From assembly GCA_026874595.1 (NCBI GenBank), contig CM049310.1, positions 38,081,558 to 38,145,557 on the forward strand: 64,000 bases of DNA. Direction: 5' to 3'. The position numbers were made by a program, and so were the translations under genes. Positions within the stretch are counted from its first letter, which is position 1, and the number at the start of each line of letters is the position of its first letter. The DNA comes from Sipunculus nudus. Lineage: Eukaryota; Annelida; Sipuncula; Golfingiida; Sipunculidae. Positions 22,904 through 33,480 of the stretch are shown here, piece by piece. The notes beneath the pieces were generated by a model. The model ran no database searches. It was given only the letters and a program-made list of their open reading frames with translations, and was not told where the DNA came from.

Positions 22904-23188
22904 TTATTACATTTTAGTTTCCAGATAATGATAAATCAGGGCAAATGGGGTAACATCATTTATTTTGAGCAACAGTGTATGCCGTGTTTTGTACATATGT
23001 TGTTAAAAAAAAACAACTAATTCAGTAACCAACTAATCACCTATAGTAACCAACAAAAAGGTGAAGGCATTTTCCTACACTAGGTATATGAATAATATTG
23101 AATATCATAAAACATAGAACTTTGTTCTGATCTTGACTTTTTTCCATCACATATTATTGCTATATCATTACTATATTGGGTAAATAGC

Positions 23189-23353
23189 CAGGCGCGGATC
23201 CAGGATTTTTTGCAGGGAAGGGTCAACGGTTGTTATGCATAAAAATTGTCTAAAAAGAGGTCGTTGGTTAAGAGCGGGGGGGGGGGGTCTCGACCCAACC
23301 CCCCCCCCCCCCCCCTCTCATGCATAAGATCCCCCCCCCCGGATCCGCGCCTG
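23189..23353. mobile_element. 165-bp MITE, CAGGCGCGGATCC termini
   Basis: A perfect 13-bp terminal inverted repeat, CAGGCGCGGATCC ... GGATCCGCGCCTG. The element is flanked by a direct ATAGC at 23184-23188 and 23354-23358. The interior is mostly G runs then C runs (23274-23340), so the whole unit could fold into one long hairpin. Too short to encode anything. Confidence 0.8.
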
Positions 23354-23436
23354 ATAGCATAGCAATGTAAAATACTGAAGATGGATATCTACATATAGTT
23401 GGCAAAAGTGGACTAAAACCTACACAAGTTACCTAC

Positions 23437-23611
23437 CTTCAGGGGATTCGCACAGTTTGAGGTATCTGGCCGTATCACATTTGGTGTGTAGTGTTTCTTT
23501 CAGCACCTCAGGACTATTTACAGATTTACTTCTTCCCTGAAATATTACCACAACTATTATCCCTTGTATAACTGTGATGGCCAGCATGTGGACTAGAATT
23601 AGTTTCCTCAT
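23437..23611 (-). CDS. Candidate first exon, type II membrane or secreted protein
   Basis: A minus-strand frame from an ATG in the context GCAGCATGAGG. It encodes a short basic start (MRK), a hydrophobic segment at about residues 4-25 (LILVHMLAITVIQGIIVVVI) and a polar stem (RSKSVNSPEVLKETLHTKC...). It ends at adjacent donors GTAGGT (23436) and GTAACT (23432). A short cytoplasmic tail, one membrane anchor and a stem fit Golgi type II enzymes or a signal peptide, but no catalytic domain is visible. The phase with the second donor matches the candidate exon at 18738-18829. Identity unknown. Confidence 0.35.
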
Positions 23612-23923
23612 GCTGCTATTAATCTAACTGCTACACGGGTGATCGATAGGCAGATGAGTGCAGGTACCTGTAGCATTACTGGCACGGCCACCCTTATTGA
23701 CACACGGGATATGTCAACAAGATCCACCTTACGGACACACGGGTTGACTGCCTATGATTCTATTCAGCCTGACTGACGCCAGATGGCAGGGCGTCCATCG
23801 TGAGTCAATAAAGCCCCTTTTGTTGTTACCCGATAGCAGGTTCTAAGAAGGCGCGTTGTTGTTAAAAATTCTTCGTTCTTCAGCACCGTGTGTGAAGAGT
23901 GGTGATATTGATGCTGCTCATTA

Positions 23924-24255
23924 ATGGCCCAGAATATTGAAACAGGTCGATTTAAGAATATAAGGGAACCACAAACAGGTCACTTGAGAAAAACCAGACC
24001 AGAAGAACGTATTTGTAGAATTTGCGAATTAAATAAAATAGAAAATGAATTCAATTTTGTATGTGAATGTAACGCCTCCATGTTGGCAAATAGACGTAAA
24101 GTATTGTACGAAAACATACAGGTAACATGCCCTAACTTTGCTTCGCTTCTTTAGATGACTCAAGTAATTTCTTATATCTTATGACACATGAATGTAAACT
24201 ATTATCACGTGCGCGCCAGTCATTAAATGCAGACAATTTTAAAGATGCCAATTAA
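23924..24255 (+). pseudogene. LINE ORF2 3'-terminal fragment
   Basis: Frame 23924-24154 encodes IETGRFKNIREPQ, then ERICRICELNKIENEFNFVC and ECNA. This is a CX2C...HC-like motif seen at the C-terminus of many invertebrate LINE reverse transcriptases. A frame-shifted continuation reads FLYLMTHECKLLSRARQSLN, also typical of that region. There is no reverse transcriptase domain upstream. It is a short, inactive 3' fragment. Confidence 0.6.
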
Positions 24256-26665
24256 CCTATCTTATAAAAATGAATCGATGTGATTTCCGCTTCATCTGTG
24301 ACTGTATATATATCAATTACCTATAAGTGTAATTTTGGTTGTGAAAAGTTCTTACAACACCTTCGTGACGGATGTTTGAACTTGTTTATCAATATGTCTG
24401 TAAACAAAGTAATATTGACAAACATTTTAAAAAAGGAAAAAACATTTAACCTAAGGTGTTAGAAAGGTCGATTGTTGCAAAACGACATTTAAATGGACAC
24501 GTTCGAAGACATTTCCTTCACTAGTTCACTTAAGGTCCGTGCATGAGAAACACAGCAGCATCTATATTTCACCGATCTTTGCGAAACTGTAACATGCACA
24601 GTTTAATCGTCACAATCTTTCAAATTCTTTAAGAATCGCGAACATGTTAATCATATAGTTTAATAGTTTATCAAATCGGGATCGTTCCTGGAACAATTTC
24701 CGCCTATGAGTAAACCCGAATAAGAATCAGAAAACGCACTTTTGTCGTATGCATTCATAAATGTATCCCAGATGGATCTGAATCTTGATGTCTGGACCCA
24801 AAATCACAAGGATTTATTTCAACCTTTTTTTTCAAACCATCTTCATACCACTTACATTTTCAAGAAAGTTTCAAGTAGAACGAAGCTATCTTTCTGATAA
24901 TAAAGTAAATCAACCTTTAAGTGCTGTCATTACTCCCCCTCAATATCATGACAACATTGCAGCAGCAGTTCAGATGTTCCTCGGTTAAATAAAATAATGG
25001 GGAGTAGATAATGTCAGGCATTATAAATGATTATTGTTTATTGATTATTATTATTATCATTATCATTATTATTATTAAAGTTCCACGAAATACGTAAAGC
25101 ACATTTGTATTCATTAACTGAATTTGCGGATTTTCGAATTTACAACATGGTCATTTCCTTCAGACTCAACTCTCTAAGCTCGTAATAATAAATTTGTGTT
25201 CGGCAAAAACATCGGCATCCTAGGGATGAAATATCACTTATTTAATTATTTTCAAAGAAAAAAAAGGAGACATGAACTTCACCAAAAAAATTCATATACT
25301 TGAACATATATTTTGGAATCAGATGTGGCTGGGCCACATATCACTGAGAAGTAAAGAAAGGCCAGACGGACATGCTTGCAGAACATCTCCAAGAACTTGT
25401 GTTATGATAGAACTCAACGCCACAAGCGTCAACGGGGTTTTCCCCTTTTCGGCTTGTGTATTGAACAGAATCACGGTTGCCAGTAGTTATCTTTATCACT
25501 CGGGGGGGGGGGGGGGGTTGGGGGGGAAGGATAAATATGACAGCCAGAGTGAATGCGTTGCCATCCATCAGGACGGGCTAGGCAATTTGTTCGTTTCATC
25601 CCCTCATGTCCACCTGTTGTGGCTTTCAACAGTTTTATTAGTTACATTCATTATAGTGTAGAGGATAAAAGGACCTATTACTTTATCTTATATAAATAAC
25701 AAACTTATTATAAAATAAGAGAAATCAGTCTACATTAACAACATATCAGTTCCACTAATGGCGGTCAAGGTCAATGGTCACAAGTAAAAATATTCTCATA
25801 TTCAGACACGTGGTGGCGCTCCGCAACCCCAGTGGAGCCTGTTGAAGAGACTAATAAGGGCATGTTTTGGCGCTCTTACCAAAGTTTGGCTGTGCGTTTA
25901 GTTACGACCAAATGCGTTTTGGCGCTCCGGTTCAGGGTTTTTAGTTGAACCAGTGGTCGGACAAAGCTGAACCGGGAAAGGTTGTCAGAATTCCGGGGCT
26001 TATACATCTGTAGACGTGGCCCCGGAACAACAATAAGTGTAACTGGACATTGAGTGCAAACAGGTTGAAACCCAGTCGCTTCAGGCTCATTTTGTCGTGA
26101 AACTCAAAACTACAACAAGCTAAATATAGTGGCCAGCTAAACTCTGAAAAGTGCTATAAAATTATTTTTTACGGCATCGCGTTTTAATAGCAGGCATCCA
26201 TGTGGGATTTGACCACTGTTAGGAAGTAAAAAAGATGTGGATGGATACCATCCCAATTGTTTTTCGTTTTTTTTTTTCTTGTTATAACAAATGATAACGC
26301 GGTATTACCGTTTTACTAATGGGTCGTTTGACCTGTCTGATTTCATCGTAGTATCTCTATGAACACTGGAGATATGAAGACTTTATTATAAATAGGGATT
26401 TAAGTGCCTGTGGTGCAACATTCATCTGAGATGTGTAACTTTGATGTACACCGGAATGTGTACTGTGATGTTTTAAAGGAATATGTTATAGTTAGTGTTA
26501 AACTTTTAAGTTCAACCGAATTAATCCCTGTTACCATTCCAGTTTTGTTCCGTATGGCCTTTAAAATACCATTGAGAAAGATACTTGAATTCTTAGTTAA
26601 AAGGGGTATACAGGAGATAAAGGCTCTATAGATACCAGGACTATCCCGGTCCAATGGATTAAATA
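24256..26665. other. Intergenic, no gene seen
   Basis: Includes an ATT-rich trinucleotide tract at 25025-25078 and a G run at 25501-25519. Three TGGCGCTC motifs lie at about 25812, 25868 and 25918 in short loosely repeated surroundings. No coding evidence; open frames across the G run are compositional. Confidence 0.55.
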
Positions 26666-27694
26666 CAGTAGAACGCCTGTTTTTCGGTCACCTACGGGAC
26701 TGGATGAAAGTGGCCTTTAATACAGGAGTGGCCGTTATTCAGGACTTGACCAGGATAGGGGGGGGGGGGGGGTTAAAACACGAAACCAAGTTCAAACCTT
26801 TATTACAATCTTCATAATTTTACATGATCTCTCGCTTCCTCTTTATTATGTTTTGAACTTGAGTTCCGCCGTCACCATAGATTTCTGCTAGCTGTCGGCT
26901 GCTTTTCCCGTTATCACTCTTCCTGATCAGATCTACCTTTTCTTTGAGAGAAAGTTCGTCTTTACTTAGTCGCCATAATGGTCAAAGTGATTGGGACAGA
27001 GTATGTGTAACATTTTATACGTGTAACATTTTATACATGTAACAATGTTTATTTTGAATTCATAATTATTCATGTATGAGTAAATTAGGCGATGTTTGCC
27101 GCACTGTTTTCGTTTGATGTACGTGTTCACAAGGACATTAAAGAAAGTTTAAAGATCCACAGTTTGCCTAACGTTTTTCTGATAACATAATCATCGGGAC
27201 CCGCTGGTTGTCATTCGTTACTTAAATGACAAACACCCTGATTAGTATCCGGCTCACACGACTGATTCCCAAACATACACGCAGGTGGGAACATATGCCT
27301 TACTTTTGTGCATACTATTGAGGCTGAGTGGGGTAGTGCGACGCTGGCTACGTGTCAAGAAACTCAGTCACGGTCGAGTGGTTGCCTTTATCCAGGCACT
27401 CATTAACAGACAGGAATATGTGAGAGCGGACCCTTGTGAAATGATATTGAGGTCAGAAGTGGCCGCTCGATTTGTCGAGCCCATGTCACGGAGGCACTGC
27501 CCCTGACCGTAATTGAGGCGTTTCCCGGCCTGCGGGACCGAGAGACCTGGCCGTATTACGGAATAGAGGAGTGACCGTAATTGACAACAAAATGATTATG
27601 AAATAAAACGGTCGAAAAATCGGGACCGGAAAATCTGACCGTTATAGACGTATTGACCGTTATTGAGGCGTGGCCGTTAGCAGGCGTTCCACTG
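26666..27694 (-). mobile_element. Tigger/pogo-like DNA transposon remnant
   Basis: Terminal inverted repeats CAGTAGAACGCCTG (left) and CAGTGGAACGCCTG (right, reverse complement), flanked by TA at 26664-26665 and 27695-27696. CAGT ends with TA duplication are typical of the Tc1/mariner-pogo group. Subterminal phrases such as GGCCGTTATT and GACCGTTATTGAGG repeat near both ends. The only coding trace is the DNA-binding N-terminus at 26820-26985. The rest of the transposase is missing, so this is a non-autonomous deletion derivative. Confidence 0.8.
26820..26985 (-). pseudogene. Psq/CENP-B-type DNA-binding fragment of Tigger transposase
   Basis: The minus-strand frame reads RLSKDELSLKEKVDLIRKSD, NGKSSRQLAEIYGDG and TQVQNIIKRKREI before a stop. 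This matches the N-terminal helix-turn-helix of pogo/Tigger and CENP-B proteins (pattern LxLxEKxxLI...GKSxRxLAxxYG...IxNIxKxKxxI). No in-frame ATG is visible and the frame ends after this domain, so it cannot make a transposase. Its position within a CAGT/TA-flanked inverted-repeat element supports the assignment. Confidence 0.75.
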
Positions 27695-27801
27695 TACTAA
27701 CAAGCTTAAGCACATTTGACTGTGTACTTGCTTTGTACCCCGCTGTACGTCTCTAAATTGAAGTCATTATCTTAAGATACCCCATGTAATTTTACAGATA
27801 T
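27695..27801. other. Spacer between Tigger remnant and nested LTR element
   Basis: Short AT-rich sequence with nothing recognised. Confidence 0.6.
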
Positions 27802-27806
27802 ATCAT
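27802..27806. repeat. Target-site duplication ATCAT (left), outer element
   Basis: ATCAT abuts the LTR at 27807 and is repeated exactly at 45540-45544, beyond the other LTR. Confidence 0.88.
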
Positions 27807-28926
27807 TGTCACCCCTGACTTTACGTGATAACTTTACAACGGATATATCCTATAAAACAATAGGATGGGTTAACGCTTGCCACTTGATTTCATTAATCAA
27901 GAAATTAGATCCCGGTCATTACAGGTGACATTTCCAGGTTCTTTTCAGGACGTGTATAAAAAATACCAGACGATCATACACCCAGATCAATAGAAACTAT
28001 GAGACATCAGGTTAAATTCACAAATATAATTCAAGACAATACTTACAAAGACGTAGATGTGAGTGTGTGTGCGTTGATGTGTCAATACGACAGTCCTTCA
28101 CATTAAAAATACAGGATATTTACTGAGTCCGTGGTTTGTATAAAAAACAATAAAGTCCAGTTCCTTCAGAGATCTCTGGTTACTGTTTTGTGTAGAATCT
28201 AGCGTATGGTTAGTACCATATAGTCTTTCTGTGTTTAGCGATCTTCAACTGATCTTGCTTGACAGCGACCCGGGTAGGTTTACGTTCACATGAATGCAAT
28301 AGCGCTCTTTGTTAACATAGAGCTTAGAGTCCTTGACCTTGCTCGTGTAGCAATGGTTTCACGGCTTACAACGGTTATGTTTCTAGGTCAAGCTGAACTA
28401 GGCCGGCAGGTGACGAGCGCACTCTCACTATATCGCCAATACGAAGCTCTGTCGGCAGCACGGCTGAGTTCTCATGAGCTGGGTCCTTGCCTCATGTAGA
28501 AGCTTGCTTCTATGCCGTTCCTGGCGTTTCAATGTTCCTTCTCCCGTGCGTGCGTGCTGCCACCTCATGCTTCAAGACCCAACTGAAGGCAGCCTCCAGC
28601 GTCTCTCCCTGAACTCTGACGTCACAATCGTCGTCACAATACGGCGATCCGGTTCTCTGATTGGCTTATGGCTCAAGTGTCCCATATAAGGTTATATGTG
28701 ACCTGGTTTGACTGCTAGCGTCACCTTGGCGACCCACATACCAGAAGTAATACACTCAATGCGTGACACAGATAAAATCAGCTGATAGCCGATGGGATTT
28801 CATATATATACAATCAAGACCTGTCAACGCTTTAGGATGACGCTTTACGTCAATATCAATAGAGAACTGACTTCGTTAAACTATGATACAAGACACCGTA
28901 CTTATTGTCACCGATTTCTGGTGACA
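27807..28926 (-). repeat. 3' LTR (1120 bp) of outer element
   Basis: Aligns along its length with 44461-45539. I count roughly 13 substitutions, plus 20 extra bases after TGTCACC and about 24 extra bases near 28489-28512 that the other LTR lacks. Confidence 0.92.
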
Positions 28927-28941
28927 TCACCCCCTCCTTTT
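28927..28941 (-). other. Polypurine tract of outer element
   Basis: The minus strand reads AAAAGGAGGGGGTGA immediately before the LTR start TGTCACC. Confidence 0.75.
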
Positions 28942-29146
28942 AAAGAAAATACACAGTATTTTCTCGATACATCGTATCGTTCTATCTCACAGGGTCCAGC
29001 TAAACATATTTACATATAGCAATACATAGCAATACATAAGGGTCATGTAACAAGTTGTCATTAGTACATGCCCATGGTCTATGACACAGGGCAAAATCCT
29101 GTACATGTTTAGACTTAACTGGCTAAACATTATAGCTCATTACATC

Positions 29147-30548
29147 CTAACACTCAGGCAGTCTGCTAAGGAAATCAGGTCCATGGTTTAGTTTACCTGA
29201 CACTGATTCAATATCAAATCTAAACTCTTGTAGAACCAGTGCCCATCTCATTACTCTCTTATTAGCACATTTTGATTTGCTAATACACTTTAATGGTTTG
29301 TGGTCGGTCTGAATGGTGAACGGTCTACAAGCCAGGTACATCTCAAATTTCTGTACAGACCATACAATTGCTAATGACTCTTTTATCGATGGTGGAGTAA
29401 TTTCTCTCCCTGGGCAATAGTTTACGACTGGCATAAGCTACTGGGTGCATGATCCCCTCGTGTCTTTGCATCAAGATACAGCCAATACCCACATCAGATG
29501 CATCACATTTCAAATAAAATCGTTTACTGAAATCAGGTAGCTTCAGTATGGGAGGGTCTGACAGTTTAGCCTTTATAGAACAGTACGCGTTCTCGTGTAC
29601 GGGTTTCCAGTCTAGTTTGTTAGGTTGACCTTTCCGCGTTAGATCAGTCAAGGGCACCGCTATTTCCGCATAGTTTGGCACGAATTTTCGATAGTACCCT
29701 GTAAGACCTAGGAATGCTCGCAAAGCCTTCTTTGTCTTAGGTCTATCAGTGCTCTGTATTCTCTTGAGCAAAACCGGATTAGTGGCTAAGTTGCCCGTGC
29801 CTACAAGGTGTCCCAAAAACTCTAAGCTCTGGTAGCCTATGAAGGTTTTAGCTGGTTTAGCTGCTAAGTTTGCACATTCTAGTCTATCTAGCACTTCTCT
29901 AAGAGTTCTTAAGTGCTCGTCCCAAGTCTCTGCGTGTATTAACACGTCATCTACATAACACACTACATTCGGCATGTCGCTGAACATTTTCCGCATCATG
30001 CGGGTGAAAACCGCTCCGGCAGTTACCAGGCCGAATGGCATAACCCTAAATTGGTAATGGCCATCGGGTGTAACAAAGGCCGTCTTATCCCTGGATTCCT
30101 CAGAAACAGGGTTCTGCCAGTAACCTTTCGTCAGGTCAAGCTTTGTAAAATACTGGCTTTTCGCGACTTCGACAAAAAGTGTTTCCGGATCCGGCATGGG
30201 TTCAGGATCGAACACGACTGATTGGTTCAGCTTTCGGTAGTCTATCACGAATCTAGTCCCTCCGTCAGGTTTCCTAAGCAGGATACAGGGGGACGCATAG
30301 CTAGAATCTGACTGTTCAATAATGCCTAAGTTTAACATTTCCTGGATTTCTGTTCGCATTGTCTCTCGCAGTTCAAAAGGCACCCTATAGGGCCTAGTTT
30401 TTACAGGTACATCAGATGAGAGTTTAATGCTACATTCTACAACATTGGTGAGCTTGGGTACATCTGTGAATACATCCCCATATTGCCTAAGCAGACTGAG
30501 TATTTCACGGCGCTGACGCTTGCCTAGATCGGCATTTACCTCTATCAT
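29147..30548 (-). pseudogene. Reverse transcriptase-RNase H of outer element
   Basis: The minus-strand frame 30548-29343 encodes a Ty3/gypsy reverse transcriptase: YASPCILLRKPDGGTRFVID, YFTKLDLTKGYWQNPV, VMPFGLVTAGAVFTR and the catalytic CYVDDVLIH. RNase H starts with LKCDASDVGIGCILMQ. A frameshift near 29390 moves the rest into frame 29434-29147 (ESLAIVWSVQKFEMYL, TDHKPL, GPDFLSRLPE, then a stop). The frame begins with NADLGKRQRREILSLLRQYG just after the truncated integrase tail, so material between the two domains seems deleted. Only about 220 bases separate its end from the LTR, so no integrase follows RNase H. Confidence 0.92.
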
Positions 30549-31323
30549 ATACCAGTTTGTGTCTGTTCGCTGATTTGTTCAACGCCTCTCTAGCTAACGC
30601 ACATGTGTCGCTTAGTTTGTCTTGTAGGTCCAGGACGTATTGGTACGTGGTTTAAGTCTCGACGCTAGTATCTCGCTTGGTCCACAGATCCCTAAGAATC
30701 CACATCGGTCCTCTAACGATCCTACCATAGAGCAACTCAAAGGGTGAGAACCCTGTGCTCTCATGTGGCGCTTCTCGGTATGCAAAAAGCACGGCGCTGA
30801 GGTACCGATCCCAGTCTCGCGGTCTTTCCTCGCACATCCGTTTCAACATTAACTTTAACGTGCCATTGAATCTCTCCACCATTCCGTTGCACATAGGATG
30901 GTAAGGAGTAGTGGTGAGCTGTTTTACAGACAAAACACGGCTAACTTCTCGCATGAGGTCTGACGTAAATTGTGTTCCCATGTCGGTAAGCACCTCTGAC
31001 GGCACTCCTATCCGCGCATAAATATCAACTAGCGCATCAGCCACAGAGACTGTATCTATGTTCTTTAAAGCAACAGCCTCCGGATATCTAGTGGCATAAT
31101 CCATAACGGTCAGAATATACCTGTGACCTCTCTCCGACGCTGGATGGATCGGCCCAACCAGATCAATCGAAATTCTACGCCAGGACTCATCAATTAATGG
31201 CATCTGGTCTAACGTAGCTCCAGGCACCTTGCCTTTCGGCATGGTTTTCTGGCAAATGGGACAGGACTTGCAAAACTCAGCAATGTCATTATACATCCCT
31301 TTCCAGAAAAACTGAGTTCTCAC
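30549..31323 (-). pseudogene. Integrase of outer element, upstream of RT
   Basis: The minus-strand frame 31323-30652 encodes the integrase core: CKSCPICQ (zinc-finger cysteines), ISIDLVGPI, VLTDMGTQFTS and YHPMCNGMVERFN. I count 35 residues between the second Asp and the Glu, so it is DD35E. Decayed codons after the stop (TYQYVLDLQDKLSDTCALAR, then NRHKLVYD) are the usual start of the integrase C-terminal tail. They are cut short where the RT frame begins. The zinc-finger histidines are in the preceding frame, separated by one frameshift near 31320. The enzyme lies 5' of reverse transcriptase, unlike most Ty3/gypsy elements. Confidence 0.9.
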
Positions 31324-32086
31324 GCGGTCGTGTGTGCGTTTTGTCTACGCCCTGATGGCCCGCCATAACCGCTTCGTGGCCCATCCTCATGACGTCGTAC
31401 CGTAACGTCTGAGGTACCACCACTCGAGATCCATCTTGATCTCCCCGTTTATCACTCACAACCCGAACTAAATATCCGTCCTCAATTCTAAATGGACTAT
31501 CATTTCTAGCCTCTCTAGCTAGCCTCCAATACGGCGCTAAAGACTGATCCTCCTCCTGCGCCTTCAAAAATTCCGCCGGACTCACATCGGCAACTGGGCT
31601 TGCAACATTCAAGCTACGCATCGGTATCTGTTTCTCACGTACAGCGCTCCGTGTCTCCACCGCGGACGACACCTCCTTTTGTGACTCTACACCGTCACAC
31701 ACCATGCCTGAGGACCGCTCAGACTTCCACGTAGGGTACGGATCACGCGCTCCCGCTACGTTACCTAGCGCTAAATCACATACAGCATCCCCGCCCACCA
31801 TTGCCTCGATAGTACCGACAAAGTACGCACAGTCCACATTAATCCTAGCCGTAGGAAATTGTCTTACAGACCCGTCGAACAACCTACACTCGACCTGGTG
31901 TCCGGTGAACTGATTAGGCTCGACGTACGACTCACGTATTCCTGCCGAGGAACATCCCGAATCCCGCAGCACCCTCGCTGGCTTACCATTCACCAGCCCT
32001 TCACACACAGGTAACGAGTTTCCGCCTTCTGTCTGGGCAGCAAATCCTAACGACTGACTCGGACTCTCTACTTCCGGTTTCACCAC
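31289..32086 (-). pseudogene. Protease and integrase zinc-finger region of outer element
   Basis: The minus-strand 265-codon frame contains an aspartic-protease-like site, VLRDSGCSSAGI, near the start. A poorly conserved linker follows. Near the end is the integrase N-terminal finger HEAVMAGHQGVDKTHTR. A frameshift then disrupts the join to FFWKGMYNDIAEFCKSCPIC in the next frame. Protease directly followed by integrase is what the Gmr1-like order predicts. The frame differs from that of gag, which fits either a natural gag-pol frameshift or decay. Confidence 0.8.
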
Positions 32087-32244
32087 ACCGACTGTCTCCG
32101 TTTCCGCCTCAACTATTGCATTGACATAGTCTCAGGTTTCTGTTTTGGGTTATACGGGGGGCTAAAATTAGTCCTATACCTCTGCTGATCGCCAGCAGCA
32201 CGCCCTACTTGGGGGGAGGACCTAGGCCTCGACCGGGCACTAGT

Positions 32245-33153
32245 CTAACATTCCCGCGCCTTATGTCCCAGTTCATTACATAAGTAACATCTGATGCCTC
32301 CTGATGGCTTAAATGTCTGACCGCCCGGACTGCGCTCAACCTCTCGCTTCTCTCTAGGCTAAGATACCGGTTGCGCTGGACGCGGCACATTATTGCCATG
32401 AGGAGGACCTGCTGTAAAGCTGTGTACACCGTGAGCCTCCGTATAACTCTCGGCTTAGTCTACCATACTATCAAAGTCATGACACCGTCTCTCTTTCAAA
32501 AACATAGAGAGATCCCTACTACAGCAGTTTACGTACTGCTCGCACATCAACAGGTTAACTACCCCGTCGTAGTCACCTCCGATCCCTGCCATCCCTATCC
32601 AATGGTCTAGGTATCCACTTAGTCTCACCGCAAACTGACTCGGCGTTTCGCCTCGCTCAGGCCTACCAGTCCGAAACTTGTGTAGATAACCCTCTTCGGT
32701 CATTTGGTATCGCTTTAACAAGGCTATCTTTAACTTATTGTTATCCATGGCCTCACTAACCGATAACTGTATGTAAGTCCCTAGCGCCTTACCCCGCAGT
32801 AACGGACTCAGGTGTAACGCCCAATTCTCCCTATCATAGCCTTGACATACAGCTAACCGTTCAAATCGCTCAAGAAACGCATCTAGCTGATCGTGAGCCT
32901 CGTCAAAAGGTGGAAGCTGGATTTTCGGGAATACATCCCTACATCTCTCTTCTTTAACCCCAGAGTCAGACTTTAACCTTAGAACCTCTAGTTCGTGGGC
33001 TCTAGCCTCTCGCTCGCGCTCTCATTCCCGTTGCCTAGCTCTTTCATCACGTTCCTCATCCGCACGCCGTCTAGCCTCAACATAATCTTGTAAAGCCTGG
33101 TCCTTAAGTCCCAAGGCCTGTCCGCATCTAACAAGTTGCTCTAACGACTCCAT
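32245..33153 (-). pseudogene. Gag of outer element, with three in-frame stops
   Basis: From an ATG at 33153 the minus-strand frame encodes MESLEQLVRCGQALGLKDQA, a charged Arg/Glu-rich segment, and a SCAN-like capsid region (FPKIQLPPFDEAHDQLDAFL, YDRENWALHLSPLLRGKA, SQFAVRLSGYLDHWI). It ends with a CX2CX4HX4C zinc knuckle (CYLCNELGHKAREC, 32248-32289) directly before TAG. About 302 codons, interrupted by TGA (33022-33024), TAA (32455-32457) and TAG (32359-32361), all in the same frame. The capsid resembles that of other SCAN-related gypsy Gags. It cannot make full-length Gag. Confidence 0.85.
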
Positions 33154-33476
33154 GGTAACGCTCTAACCTAGTAAGATTCCAGTATCTAGTAATATCCGCT
33201 CTTAAAAATCCGTAAATACGTACTGTTAAAGCCAACCTAACGAACCGGCGGTATCCGTACAATTACACTACGGTAGCTCTACGCATCAAAATCTACTTAT
33301 ACGGACGGACGGAAGGTCGGACGAAGGGTCAGACGGATGGACGGATGGATAACAAGATATCAATAAACATCAAGCACCTATGATTACCATGCCAATCGGG
33401 AGGGATCAACTTACCTGTCAAGAGACCCTACCACGTGACCAATCACAAACCAGTGTAGAAAAAATTATACCAGGGC
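33154..33476 (-). other. Part of the 5' leader of the outer element
   Basis: Non-coding sequence between the gag start and the point of the nested insertion. It includes a GGAC/GGAT tetranucleotide tract (33300-33350). The leader continues at 44073-44438. Confidence 0.7.
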
Positions 33477-33480
33477 GTAT
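33477..33480. repeat. Target-site duplication GTAT (left), inner element
   Basis: GTAT before the LTR at 33481 is repeated at 44069-44072. Confidence 0.85.

Noticed and set aside
25272-25661. 129-codon open frame
   Set aside because: Its middle is a translated G run and the rest is not protein-like. Likely compositional.
27285-27506. 73-codon plus-strand open frame inside the Tigger-like element
   Set aside because: It lies on the strand opposite the transposase trace, within the terminal non-coding part, and shows no transposase motif.
29147-32086. Integrase-before-RT order as the result of two different overlapping elements
   Set aside because: All domains are on one strand, inside one LTR pair with one target duplication. 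Protease runs directly into the integrase finger, and no second integrase follows RNase H. A later rearrangement cannot be fully excluded but is less simple.
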